DNA of 10,595 nucleotides from Podila epigama (taxonomy: Eukaryota > Mortierellomycota > Mortierellomycetes > Mortierellales > Mortierellaceae), in NCBI GenBank assembly GCA_015679605.1, contig JAAAVE010000343.1, positions 8,779-19,373 on the forward strand, in the 5' to 3' direction. The position numbers and the translations under genes were made by a program. Positions within the stretch are counted from its first letter, which is position 1, and each line of letters starts with the position of its first letter. Below are positions 1-6,813 of this stretch, in pieces. Below the pieces are notes generated by a model. That model saw only the letters and a list, made by a program, of their open reading frames with translations. It had not been told where the DNA came from and searched no databases.

Positions 1-216
1 AAAAATAAGGCATGCTGCTACATTTTATACTGACTCGTCTCCTTCCTTTTCCAGATCACAAATAACCGCAAAGGTACCTCCCCTTAACAACACATTACTC
101 CGAAAACGCGCGGGGTTAAAAACTCAATCGCCAACATGCTTTTTTTACTTTCTATGACCATGACCCCACGGTTGATGTTCATATGTAGGGGTTTGTTAAT
201 GTGGTATGTCTTGTTA

Positions 217-463
217 TCATTCATCCGCGACCTTCATGGTTACATCTTCAGGCTTAGTATCTTCACAATGGAAGGTCAAAAAAAAAAAGCATCTCGTGCA
301 ATTATCCCGCCCTTTTCAAGCATCGGCTTTCACCAATTGAAGCAGCACGCAGAATGATCTGACCCTCCACGAAACCTCCGTGCACTCGCACCTCGCTCGG
401 CCAATCGACCACTCTGACCGGTGAGGTACTTTTTGGTAGCCTTTTCCAATTTGAGCCCAACAT
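217..463 (-). CDS. Start of an unrecognised small gene at the left edge (possibly arrestin-like)
   Basis: An ATG at 463 opens a frame reading MLGSNWKRLPKSTSPVRVVD and onward. A GTGAAA donor at 333 and an AG at 261 join in phase 1 to a second exon (260-217) that adds DTKPEDVTMKVADE before a TGA, giving about 58 residues. A TATAAATA lies about 65 bp upstream on the same strand (526-533), behind a T17 tract (plus strand). The stretch VRVHGGFVEGQIILRA followed by KPEDVTMKV loosely recalls the first beta strands of arrestin-like adaptors (G..V.G.iiL), but that is pattern resemblance only. The product is short for that family, so either the TGA is read past by further splicing toward the window edge or the gene is truncated. 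It sits head-to-tail behind the tetraspanin stop, 144 bp away. The intron lacks a clear branch site. Confidence 0.35.
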
Positions 464-525
464 CGATGTCCTTTTTTTTTTTTTTTTTGACAACCCCCTG
501 TCAGGTCGTATTCTTAACACGAATT

Positions 526-533
526 TATTTATA
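526..533 (-). promoter_or_regulatory. TATAAATA box (overlaps AATAAA)
   Basis: On the minus strand TATAAATAAA lies 63-70 bp before the ATG at 463, a reasonable TATA position for that gene. The same bases contain AATAAA about 80 bp after the tetraspanin stop, so they could equally serve as that gene's polyadenylation signal, or do both jobs between tightly spaced tandem genes. Confidence 0.4.
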
Positions 534-606
534 TGTCGTTGTTTTTTTGGATAGACAAACACACTACGCAGTCGTCAGTGGTCAGATATACCCATAATTG
601 CTCTCC

Positions 607-2311
607 TCAAACCAAAGAGGGTACCACTGGACGATTTCTGACAACTCGCTCTGGTTGGGGTTCGGACTCATCGCCGACAAAGATCAGTGTCTCTCCCCCC
701 TGGTGTCTCGAGTCATCTAACAATAATGAGTGGGATGGCTCATAGTGGACGTTGTCCCTTCCTCCCTCTCTTCGTCGTCCATCTACCGCCTGCACTGCAA
801 GCGCGTCTTCGTCCTCAACCGACGCTGCTTCCTCTTCACTATCAGCAAATCCTTGTTTTTGCTCCTTGATCTTGGAGACACCGATGAGCGATAGTGACAG
901 GACTAGAAACAGCACATGTAGCTATTCAGAAGACAAAAAAAAAAAAAAAGGTATAATGCATATGTAAGTCACTGTCCTATCTTGTCACCTCCATCACCTT
1001 TTGTTCAAGATTCCTTACTAGCATAGCCACTTGGAATTTCAAAAAGCTGCCAATCACTCTCTGCGATTGCTCAAATCCTCTGGCAAGGTCTGCCTTGCAA
1101 GGGACCTTGTAGCCATAGGCGGGATTTTCAGTACAGGTTGGCTCTGCATGATTGCCGTCGAGCATTAAAACCACAGCATTGGTGCCGTCGCTCAAAATCG
1201 CTAATAAGAGCTGTGCGATGGCGAATTGATTCAGTCCAAGCCGAATTCATTTCCTTTTCAAGCTTTTGTCCACCAACAGGGGTACATGTTTATAAATATT
1301 TGTATATTTTGTCAAGAAAAAGGAGAAAAGGTCAAACGTTTAGCATTTCTTAGCACATTGAGTAGAAAATAGAAGCATTATGCCATTATATCCATCAACT
1401 ATTTGGCCTTACTTGATTAAGGTGAGCGGACCTGTTTGAAAGGGTAATCACAAGGAGGAGGAGGACAAGGGCCAAAAAGATTGTATTGCCACTCAAGAGG
1501 TACGTTGATGCCTTTGTGAACAAGAGTCTTGGTCTAGTCTGCTGCTGAAGCCGCTTCTGCTGTCGCTGTTGCCGCTGTTGACCCAGAACAGAAGACCGGC
1601 TGTTGCGTTGTTCAAGAATGGCATCAGGGCCTGATGGTCGTATCGGACTCAAAGGTCCAGAGCTACCGTTGTAATCATCATTCTCATCATGACTCGGAGT
1701 GCCTTCTTCCACCAAGAGGTTGTAGGCGACCGCAAAACCAAAGACACCTACGACAATTGTCAACCCAGCGACAATGAGTGTCAACTCGCTCTCGGGGATC
1801 AAATAGTCTAGGATGGGTTCACGCAACGTCATCTCCGCCATTTCAACGCCCATCTAAATGAAAGCCATCAACTAGTCAAAAAAAAAAGGATTCTGATGAT
1901 ATGAGGAATGCGTATTCTGAATTGATACGAAAAAAAAAGTGTGGAGCAAGTAAAAGTATGGATATGACCATGTTGGGGAACACATTACAAAACATAAATA
2001 ATTCTCACCGCAATGACCACGTTTATCGCCAAGAGGAATGTCTTTGCAATACGGGCACTTTGAAGCCAATTGACCGGGGAGGAGTCATCGGCTTCATGAA
2101 TGACTTTGACAGCCCAGGCCTGAAACGGCTCAAATCCTCGCTGTACTCGAGCCAGGAACGCCCGAGGGCCTCGTTGAGTATTGGAGGGCGTAGCACGGGA
2201 CGGGTATCCGGGCCTGTTCCCGTTCCTGGCATTGTTACTGGAATGCTGGCTGGCGTCGTTTATGGCGCTGTTGGAACGAATAAGGCTCGTTCGTTCGTTA
2301 TGATGGTCCAT
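607..2311 (-). CDS. Tetraspanin, four exons, with one frame break in exon 3
   Basis: Exons are 2311-2009, 1853-1413, 1262-1019 and 921-607. Introns are 155, 150 and 97 bp, begin GTGAGA, GTAAGG and GTAAGG, and are all phase 0. Together they give about 433 residues with four-span tetraspanin topology: an ~85-residue Ser/Asn/Arg-rich N-tail; TM1 across the exon 1/2 join (AKTFLLAINVVIA then MGVEM); a short outer loop; TM2 (LTLIVAGLTIVVGVFGFAVA); a long Gln/Arg-rich inner loop of ~75 residues; TM3 (NTIFLALVLLLLVITL); a large outer loop with W, L and QCCGF, then PTC and VPC cysteines; TM4 across the exon 3/4 join (FLKFQVAML then LHVLFLVLSLSLIGVSK); and an acidic cytoplasmic tail of ~85 residues. 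The family organises membrane microdomains; partners are not inferable. Exon 3 is 244 bp, one base over a codon multiple, while both flanking introns are phase 0. QCCGF is in one frame and EPTCTENPAYGYKVPC in the next, so there is a net +1 shift between 1170 and 1155. This is either a real lesion or a sequence error. The long tails and inner loop are unusual compared with compact animal tetraspanins. Confidence 0.85.
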
Positions 2312-2332
2312 AGCTCGTGTGAGGGATGGCGT

Positions 2333-2366
2333 GGGATTTAGATGGGATTTAGATGGGGGTTTAGAT
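2333..2366 (-). repeat. Three tandem 11-12 bp units in the tetraspanin leader
   Basis: On the plus strand the units are GGGATTTAGAT (2333-2343), GGGATTTAGAT (2344-2354) and GGGGGTTTAGAT (2355-2366). They lie 22-55 bp upstream of the tetraspanin ATG, within its probable 5' leader, where the transcript would carry ATCTAAATCCC repeats. An A10 tract follows at about 2379-2388. Confidence 0.7.
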
Positions 2367-2438
2367 GGTTGGAGAGCAAAAAAAAAAAGCCGCGGATGGG
2401 AACTTTTTCCACATCTTTTTCAAGACCAAAAGGTAACT

Positions 2439-2444
2439 CACGTG
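2439..2444. promoter_or_regulatory. CACGTG E-box
   Basis: A palindromic CACGTG lies about 130 bp upstream of the tetraspanin ATG. Two more occur at 4428-4433 and 5742-5747, each also near a promoter-like region. bHLH or bZIP factors bind such sites in fungi; use here is unproven. Confidence 0.35.
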
Positions 2445-2606
2445 AAGCGTGAAGCAATGCATGCATCTTGTTTATTATTGTCTGTTCACTCTGTCGTATC
2501 ACCATGAATGGATCACATACTTGCATGCCCTATGCTTAAGGGTACTTCAAGCATGCCTCTTTTCTAACTAATTGAATAAAAAAGGAAGAACTACGCCGGG
2601 ATGTAC

Positions 2607-3003
2607 CTCGGACGTATACTTCAAACATCAACCCGCCAGCGCTTCCATCTCGATCGTCAATGAGGGCGCTCAATATTTTTCTCTTGAAGTCGTCCTCCAG
2701 TTGCTCAGCGATCTTTTCTCTGATAGAGCTTGAAGCCCATTCCGCTATCCTCGGCGTCTTGGAGGTCTTCGGGATCTCGTTGCAATGCCTACCAGTGCGA
2801 AAGTTTTAGACCAGTAGAGATGCCGTTAGTGAATGTGAAAATTTTGCTTGGGATTTCATTGTCGTTGAATTCTAAGGGATAGCTCTCCTCACGAAAACGT
2901 GGTGGGTTCTACGCGCAACATACCGACATTGGTCTTTCTAGAACATATCTAGGCACTCCGCCTATCTCTAAATAGAGCTTCTCCACTAGTCCAAGGGTCC
3001 GCA
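2607..3003 (-). pseudogene. C-terminal half of a Crinkler (CRN)/RHS-like gene, broken
   Basis: Reading leftward, a frame ending at 2924 carries VEKLYLEIGGVPRYVLERP (2980-2930). The GGVPR.VLE block is characteristic of the ATPase/RHS-like core of fungal Crinkler proteins. A GTATGT donor at 2923 and an AG at 2789 bound a 135-bp intron. The next exon starts ALQRDPEDLQDAED and soon hits a stop; the adjacent frame then takes over with EWASSSIREKIAEQLEDDF and SAGGLMFEVYV, the alpha-helical segment and FE motif that follow GGVPR in this family. A further GT at 2606 could be the next donor, but I see no convincing following exon. A frame break therefore lies around 2740-2715 (before the in-frame stop) and the C-terminal substrate-specific domain is missing. 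It is probably the continuation of the N-terminal half at 3528-4140. Crinklers are modular secreted or host-translocated effector-type proteins; this copy cannot encode one. Confidence 0.7.
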
Positions 3004-3066
3004 CATAAACAGCTACAAACAAAATTGTGCTTGGATTCGCATTTGCATCGTAGAAAACAAGTGTAA

Positions 3067-3084
3067 AATGCGAATATTCGCATT
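3067..3084. repeat. 18-bp perfect palindrome
   Basis: AATGCGAAT followed directly by ATTCGCATT. A third copy of the half-site (ATTCGCATTT) lies about 30 bp to the left, near 3036-3045, so half-sites alternate in orientation. The palindrome sits between the two halves of the broken Crinkler gene. Confidence 0.85.
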
Positions 3085-3100
3085 CACATTTGAGAACCTC

Positions 3101-3125
3101 TACAATCCACTGCCAGTGGATTGTA
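3101..3125. repeat. 25-bp perfect palindrome with 1-nt centre
   Basis: TACAATCCACTG (3101-3112), a single C, then CAGTGGATTGTA (3114-3125). The arms match over all 12 bases. It is only 16 bp from the 18-bp palindrome at 3067-3084, so both could extrude as adjacent hairpins or act as binding sites for a dimeric protein. Confidence 0.9.
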
Positions 3126-3206
3126 AGTGAATCGGTGTTTGTGTGGATGGAGTGTGTGTGTGTGGATGAAGAGGAAGGTGAATGGGTTGAGGATGGCCAT
3201 GGTCTG

Positions 3207-3214
3207 TATTTATA
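3207..3214 (-). promoter_or_regulatory. TATAAATA box with C/A-rich leader, inside the Crinkler gap
   Basis: The minus strand reads TATAAATA, then CA/CT-rich sequence including (CA)n near 3153-3168, resembling the 5' leaders of other genes here. No start codon with an extended frame follows before the Crinkler C-terminal segment. It may be a promoter brought in by a rearrangement, or chance. Confidence 0.4.
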
Positions 3215-3250
3215 AACGGTGAGAAAAGTGCGGATGCCTCTATTCGCGTC

Positions 3251-3322
3251 CCTTTGAGTTACTCTGATCATAATACCCGAATCAGTTCCTTTGAGTTACT
3301 CTGATCATTGTACGCGAATCAG
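3251..3322. repeat. Two direct copies of a 35-bp unit (37-bp period)
   Basis: Units are 3251-3285 and 3288-3322, starting CCTTTGAGTTACTCTGATCA and ending GAATCAG. They differ at only a few central bases. Each unit contains the dyad CTGAT...ATCAG. An ATTCGCGT at 3243-3250 and ACGCGAAT at 3312-3319 form an extra inverted pair around the block. It lies 35-115 bp upstream of the minus-strand TATA at 3207-3214. Confidence 0.85.
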
Positions 3323-3527
3323 CCCTTCCTCAAAAAAAAACCTTAGAGTAGCAATTCGTGCAGACTCTTTCTAAAAGGAGCCTTACAATCCTTTCAGACC
3401 CTGTTTATGAAAAGGGTGTGGTTCATGAGAAAACGTTGTCCAGGAAGGTGTGAAGGATAGGGCTGAAGCCTTAATTTTATTTTACCCTCTATTAAATGCT
3501 ATTTTGAAAGAGCGAAGCTCAACAAGA

Positions 3528-4140
3528 TTAAGGCCCTCTATACGGAGTAAGGGTTAGCCAGTTTCTGCTTTCAACGTCTTCGGCGATGCTACTATAATGA
3601 ATGGTCTTGGCTCGATCGAGTGCAGGTTTATCGGAGCTGTCAGCAAGATACCATGTGTCAGGCAGACTGAGAAAAGGCTCAAAGTCTTCGAGAGATCCAG
3701 ATCGTACTGTAGTGCACCCTCCAAATACAAAGCACTTGTCGCTCCGTTTATTCGATGCAACAAAAAAATGTGGTAGATCACACGCACGATGTAAAATAAC
3801 CTTTCAAAGTCAAGTAAACGCTATTCAGAAAACAGCGCCTGTTGCATTACCTTTCGTAGGGCGCTTGACGACGGCATGGATCGTATTATCGTCAGGGTTA
3901 TTGCTCCATTTCCTCCTCCTCGTCTTCATCGTCTTCTTCTTCATTGTCCTCGTCATCGAGGTCTTGTGGAAGAGGAATCGAGACTTTCCAGAGGATGAGA
4001 TCCTTTGCATCGACATTGCTGAAAAGTTGGAGTTCATTTTCCAGAATGCATCCTTGAGGTCGCTGATGTCGGTGGTCGGGGGGAAGGCTGACCTTGAAAG
4101 ACTTCAAAGTGCTCTCTCCATCAATAACACAGCGTTGAGC
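3528..4140 (-). pseudogene. N-terminal half of a Crinkler (CRN)-type gene, several frame breaks
   Basis: Leftward from about 4128, one frame reads CVIDGESTLKSFKVSLPP. A C6 run at 4078-4083 then shifts the family-like reading (TTDISDLKDAF) to the next frame, and the first frame resumes with NVDAKDLILWKVSIP. This is the ubiquitin-like Crinkler header (compare the Pfam CRN N-terminal domain and its terminal LW.V motif). A Glu/Asp stretch follows and ends in a TAA at 3900, while the neighbouring frame holds DDNTIHAVVKRPTK, matching the (T)IH.IV.RP element that ends the header region. After a possible short intron (GTAATG at about 3850), a frame open from 3800 to 3528 carries FEPFLSLPDTWYLADSS and AKTIHYSSIAEDVESRNWL, as in the WYLaDg region of the RHS-like ATPase core. 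The Walker A/P-loop part expected between these is absent. No ATG is positioned to start the header. At least three frame breaks make this a pseudogene. Confidence 0.75.
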
Positions 4141-4203
4141 AATGTTGGCGACCTGTTGTGAGAATGTGCCTGCCGTCAAGGAATGACTCGTGGAACTTTG
4201 TGG

Positions 4204-4305
4204 TTAGCTCAATGAGTCTTCGGTTGTCTCCTGTCCGAAAAAGTCACTTGAGGTCCTCTTCCCTTTCCCTTTGTTCTTTGAAGTCGACGACATGACCTTC
4301 GGCAT
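4204..4305 (-). CDS. Possible 33-residue basic peptide or first exon
   Basis: ATG at 4305 opens MPKVMSSTSKNKGKGKRTSS and ends with TAA at 4204-4206. The 60 bp before it are C/A-rich and T-poor like fungal leaders (ACCACC and CACTCACG type). It faces the Ran-like pseudogene, so 4306-4520 could have been a divergent promoter. It may be the first exon of the adjacent Crinkler: an acceptor-like CTCACAACAG lies at 4152-4161, but no good donor was found. Function is unknown. Confidence 0.25.
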   Translation of the reverse strand: MPKVMSSTSKNKGKGKRTSSDFFGQETTEDSLS

Positions 4306-4427
4306 TGTGGAGACAGTATTGGATGATTCGCGTGAGTGGTGTAGGTGGTTGGAGTGGTGGGTGGTTGACAAAAGAGGTCAGCCATTGCGACAGATGCCTC
4401 AAAAGGTGACCCATGAAAAATTCGGAT

Positions 4428-4433
4428 CACGTG
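4428..4433. promoter_or_regulatory. CACGTG E-box upstream of the Ran-like pseudogene
   Basis: It lies 88 bp before the ATG at 4521, in the presumed promoter, followed by a T12 tract (about 4477-4488). It is placed similarly to the CACGTG near the tetraspanin promoter. Confidence 0.35.
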
Positions 4434-4520
4434 GTGTGGATCTGGTGGCGAGATAACTGTTTTCGAGTCGCCGATTTTTTTTTTTTTTGTTCATCCTTCA
4501 ATTGCGCATCAAGTTCAAAC

Positions 4521-5116
4521 ATGGTTGCAATCCCCACCTTTAAACTCATTATCGTCGGAGATGCAGGTGTCGGAAAGACCACCTTCATCAAGCGCTTCGT
4601 GACTAATGAGCCACTCTGGATACCGAGGCCCGTTCCCTGACACTACAGACCAATTTTGGTCCTATGTGCTTCAACATCGTTGATACTGTAGGCCAAGGTG
4701 ATGGCCACTTCGCTGGCGCACATTGTGCTATCATCATGTTCGACTTGACTGCCCGCAACACGTACCGTCACGTTCCCGTCTGGTACCGTGATATCACCCG
4801 TGTTTGCCACGACATCCCAATTGTTCTCTGCGGTAACAAGGTCGACATCAAGGAGCGCATTGTCAAGCCCAAGGATATTACCTTCCACCGCAAAAATAAT
4901 CTCCAATATCGTGATATCTCGACCACATCCAACTATAACATTGAGGAACCCTTCTTGTGGCTTGCCAGGACGTTGACTAACAGCCCTGACTTGCAGCTTG
5001 TCACCTCGCCCTCTCTTCTTCCCCCAGAGACCAGCGTTGACCCTGCTCTCATGAAGGAGTACACTAGCGAGTTTAACAAAATTAACTCTTCTCTCGAGGA
5101 GGATGTTGATTTGTAA
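4521..5116 (+). pseudogene. Ran/Gsp1-type GTPase pseudogene, intronless
   Basis: Ran is the nuclear-transport GTPase. From ATG 4521 the frame gives [20 protein letters not shown] (G1 P-loop intact) and stops at 4638-4640. From 4610 the next frame continues the same protein: [18 protein letters not shown], then DTVGQ (G3), [35 protein letters not shown] (G4 NKVD), a FHRKNNLQY-type segment, and an acidic SSLEEDVDL end like the Ran C-tail. Against canonical Ran, about 19 nt are missing at 4610 (the residues before ATL in switch I), causing the frameshift. A further six codons are missing in frame after DTVGQ (about 4695-4700), removing most of switch II. The G5 SAK is STT. There are no introns across the whole length, consistent with a retrocopy, although a conventional duplicate is possible. 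The leader looks normal (T12 tract, then C/A-rich bases). No active GTPase is expected from it. Confidence 0.9.
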
Positions 5117-5164
5117 ACTAGTCGTCTTGTTGTTTCTCTTCTGTCTCCCCTCCCAAAGCCTTCA

Positions 5165-5206
5165 CAACAACAACAACAACAACAACCACAACAACCACAA
5201 AAAAAA
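5165..5206 (+). repeat. (CAA)7 tract and A8 run downstream of the Ran-like pseudogene
   Basis: CAA units run 5165-5185, followed by CCACAACAACCAC and an A8 run at 5199-5206. It starts 49 bp after the pseudogene stop. It may be a decayed tail of a retrocopied transcript or a simple microsatellite. Confidence 0.6.
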
Positions 5207-5770
5207 CAACTCCTTTGACGAGCCTTGTGTAACAACCACTCTCAATGAATTTCATTATAACTGTAGCCCCGATACTCCTTGAGCAACACATCATTGAGAC
5301 AATAATGAAAGTACCCCATTTATGGCTTTTCATGCACCACCAACTTCAGAGATTCAGTCAAGGAATCATAACCTGGTGTTGTATAGCAGATGGAAACCAG
5401 AGGATAGAAAAATTTTAGCTTTGTTTTGAGACACGATGTTCTGGCCACTTTGGCCAAGATATGTTATCTGACTTTGCAAGATGAAGCCAGAATAAAATAA
5501 AGAAGCAGCACCTTCTTTTCTTCTCCCAATTTCGCTATCCCTTGTCTGTTTTGTGTATTGTTTTCCACTTTCACCATCGGTATTTTTTGTTGACAGTTGC
5601 AATTGTAATCCTTGGCTATAAATCTACCGACTCATTGCATAACGCTATGGAGTCTGGAGCTCACTCTTTTGGGTCATATTTATTGATTACTCCCTTTCGT
5701 CCACCCTCTTTCTTTCTTTTTATTCAGATCATGCAGACATCCACGTGATGAGAGCAATTGTTGAGGACAT
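5207..5770. other. Intergenic stretch without a supported gene
   Basis: No reading frame here shows family motifs or coding character. A TATAAATC occurs near 5619-5626, and a 33-codon ATG frame (5648-5749) follows it, crossing a T/C-rich tract ending in CAG near 5727. A CACGTG sits at 5742-5747. None of these is convincing as a gene. Confidence 0.5.
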
Positions 5771-5773
5771 GGG

Positions 5774-5783
5774 TATATAAATA
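5774..5783 (+). promoter_or_regulatory. TATATAAATA box before the retroelement-like remnant
   Basis: The TATA sequence is followed by a pyrimidine-rich leader and then a frame open from 5838. A CACGTG lies 27 bp upstream (5742-5747). It could be the internal promoter of the element or a host promoter. Confidence 0.5.
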
Positions 5784-5837
5784 CAAACTGTCTGCCGAGA
5801 AATAATAAATCCTTCTTCTGCTCTCACTGACATTTTG

Positions 5838-6675
5838 CTCGACATCACAGCCTCGACTGTGGGGCCGAGCAGCAGCCGCAAGTTCTGTCGGGACTACGTC
5901 CCAGACCCGCATCTTCCGCCAACTCAATCAAGATCAACATCAAAAGGGATCACTACAGCCGCCAGCCGTGAGGAGATCGCTACAAACTTGACCAACCACT
6001 TCTCGCAACATGGAAAGATCACCACCATGGGCATCTACGTCACATACATGGACCAGATCTCCACAAGGCGCAGGAATGGTGATCCTTAAAGTGGATAAAA
6101 CCAATGAGTTCCTTCTTGTTACCCCTGAGTCACCAAGCAAAAGCGTTTGGCCAACATGTCTTGCTTATCTACTTCTGGTATGATAAAAAATAATGACATC
6201 TGCATCTTGTGTGCCATGCCAGCTCGCCTTGCCAACAGATGCTCCATAAAAGACTAACTTTTACTGTACACGTTTGCAGGGAGAGAGGGCATGAGCTCTC
6301 GACTTGTGCTGTCCATAAAATGAGAGAAGAAGAAAGAATCCTCTTGGAACCATGGGACCTTTTTCAACCAAACGACCTGGATCACAACTTCCGACTCTTT
6401 GGAAAAAAGGATGAACCCATTGGCGACCAGATCCAGCCCGAGGACGCCCAAACCCACCCAGAAATAATTCATCATGCCCATACAACAACACTACCCTGAA
6501 CACTCGACACCTGCTTCAACTGACTGCCCCAACCAACCGCACCCGATTGACCCGCCATCTCCGAAATACCTTCAACCCACACATCCTAGCCCTCACAGAG
6601 ACCATAATCCCCGAAAACACCGACACTTCATGTCACGAATCATGTGCTTCTGGACAAGACTATCAGTGTACATTC
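5838..6675 (+). mobile_element. Decayed non-LTR retrotransposon-like remnant (ORF1 and endonuclease start)
   Basis: Three linked pieces lie in the order expected for a LINE. First, 5838-6089 reads without an ATG and includes SREEIATNLTNHFSQHGKI then TMGIYVTYM; from 6055 the next frame continues with QGAGMVILKVDKTNEFLL (6055-6180). That is an RRM-like helix-strand-strand order with a G.G..iL third strand, broken by a frameshift near 6055. Second, after a canonical-looking intron (GTATGA at 6178, ACTAAC at 6253-6258, TTTGCAG to 6279) comes CRERGHELSTC, the CX4HX4C part of a zinc knuckle, followed by about 70 charged residues to 6499. Third, 6499-6675 reads LRNTFNPHILALTETIIPEN, which resembles the LTET block of LINE apurinic-type endonucleases, and then stops. 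Reverse transcriptase is absent, so the 3' part has been lost. The intron-like signals leave open that the first two pieces come from a host RRM/knuckle gene. Confidence 0.5.
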
Positions 6676-6691
6676 TGAGATCCGGAAAGGA

Positions 6692-6715
6692 AACGCGTGC
6701 TAGGAAACACGCGTT
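6692..6715. repeat. Inverted repeat of ACGCGT-containing 8-mers
   Basis: AACGCGTG (6692-6699) and CACGCGTT (6708-6715) are perfect reverse complements around 8 nt. Both contain ACGCGT, the core of fungal MCB-type cell-cycle elements. The site lies about 80 bp upstream of a TATAAAGA at 6777-6784. An ACACGCGTT also precedes the TATA at 8295, so the motif recurs at a second promoter. Confidence 0.55.
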
Positions 6716-6786
6716 CAAGATTCGGGAACCATAAAATGTAGAGAGACAAACAGGTGACTTTATTGAACAGAATTAGTATAAAGAGA

Positions 6787-6813
6787 GCAGTTCTAGTCGC
6801 CAACTAGAGCTGC
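6787..6813 (+). other. Strong hairpin just after a TATA box
   Basis: GCAGTTCTAGT (6787-6797), loop CGCCA, then ACTAGAGCTGC (6803-6813). Ten of 11 stem positions are Watson-Crick and the remaining one is a G-U pair in RNA. It begins 3 bp after TATAAAGA (6777-6784), close to where transcription would start. Confidence 0.7.

Noticed and set aside
977-1195. Stand-alone minus-strand frame starting near 1195, including a hydrophobic stretch upstream
   Set aside because: Its second half is the tetraspanin outer loop and belongs to exon 3 (1262-1019). The hydrophobic part is the wrong-frame shadow of the W...QCCGF segment, and the last 14 codons are intron.
1901-2341. Plus-strand 146-codon frame
   Set aside because: Antisense shadow of tetraspanin exon 1 and intron 1; it begins inside the intron and has no family features.
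2338-2526. Minus-strand frame with MQVCDPFMVIRQ as a possible next Crinkler exon
   Set aside because: No Crinkler motif, and no acceptor in phase with the GT at 2606; it overlaps the tetraspanin promoter region.
3554-3787. Minus-strand 77-codon frame containing PFIIVASPKTLKAETG
   Set aside because: The neighbouring frame (3800-3528) carries the recognisable DTWYLADSS pattern of the Crinkler core, so this one is its shadow.
3601-4161. Plus-strand 186-codon frame, the longest on that strand
   Set aside because: It is antisense to the Crinkler header; its Leu/Phe-rich middle is the complement of the acidic codon run.
4933-5333. Minus-strand Cys-rich and Val-rich frames
   Set aside because: They arise from the CAA microsatellite at 5165-5185 and overlap the Ran pseudogene antisense.
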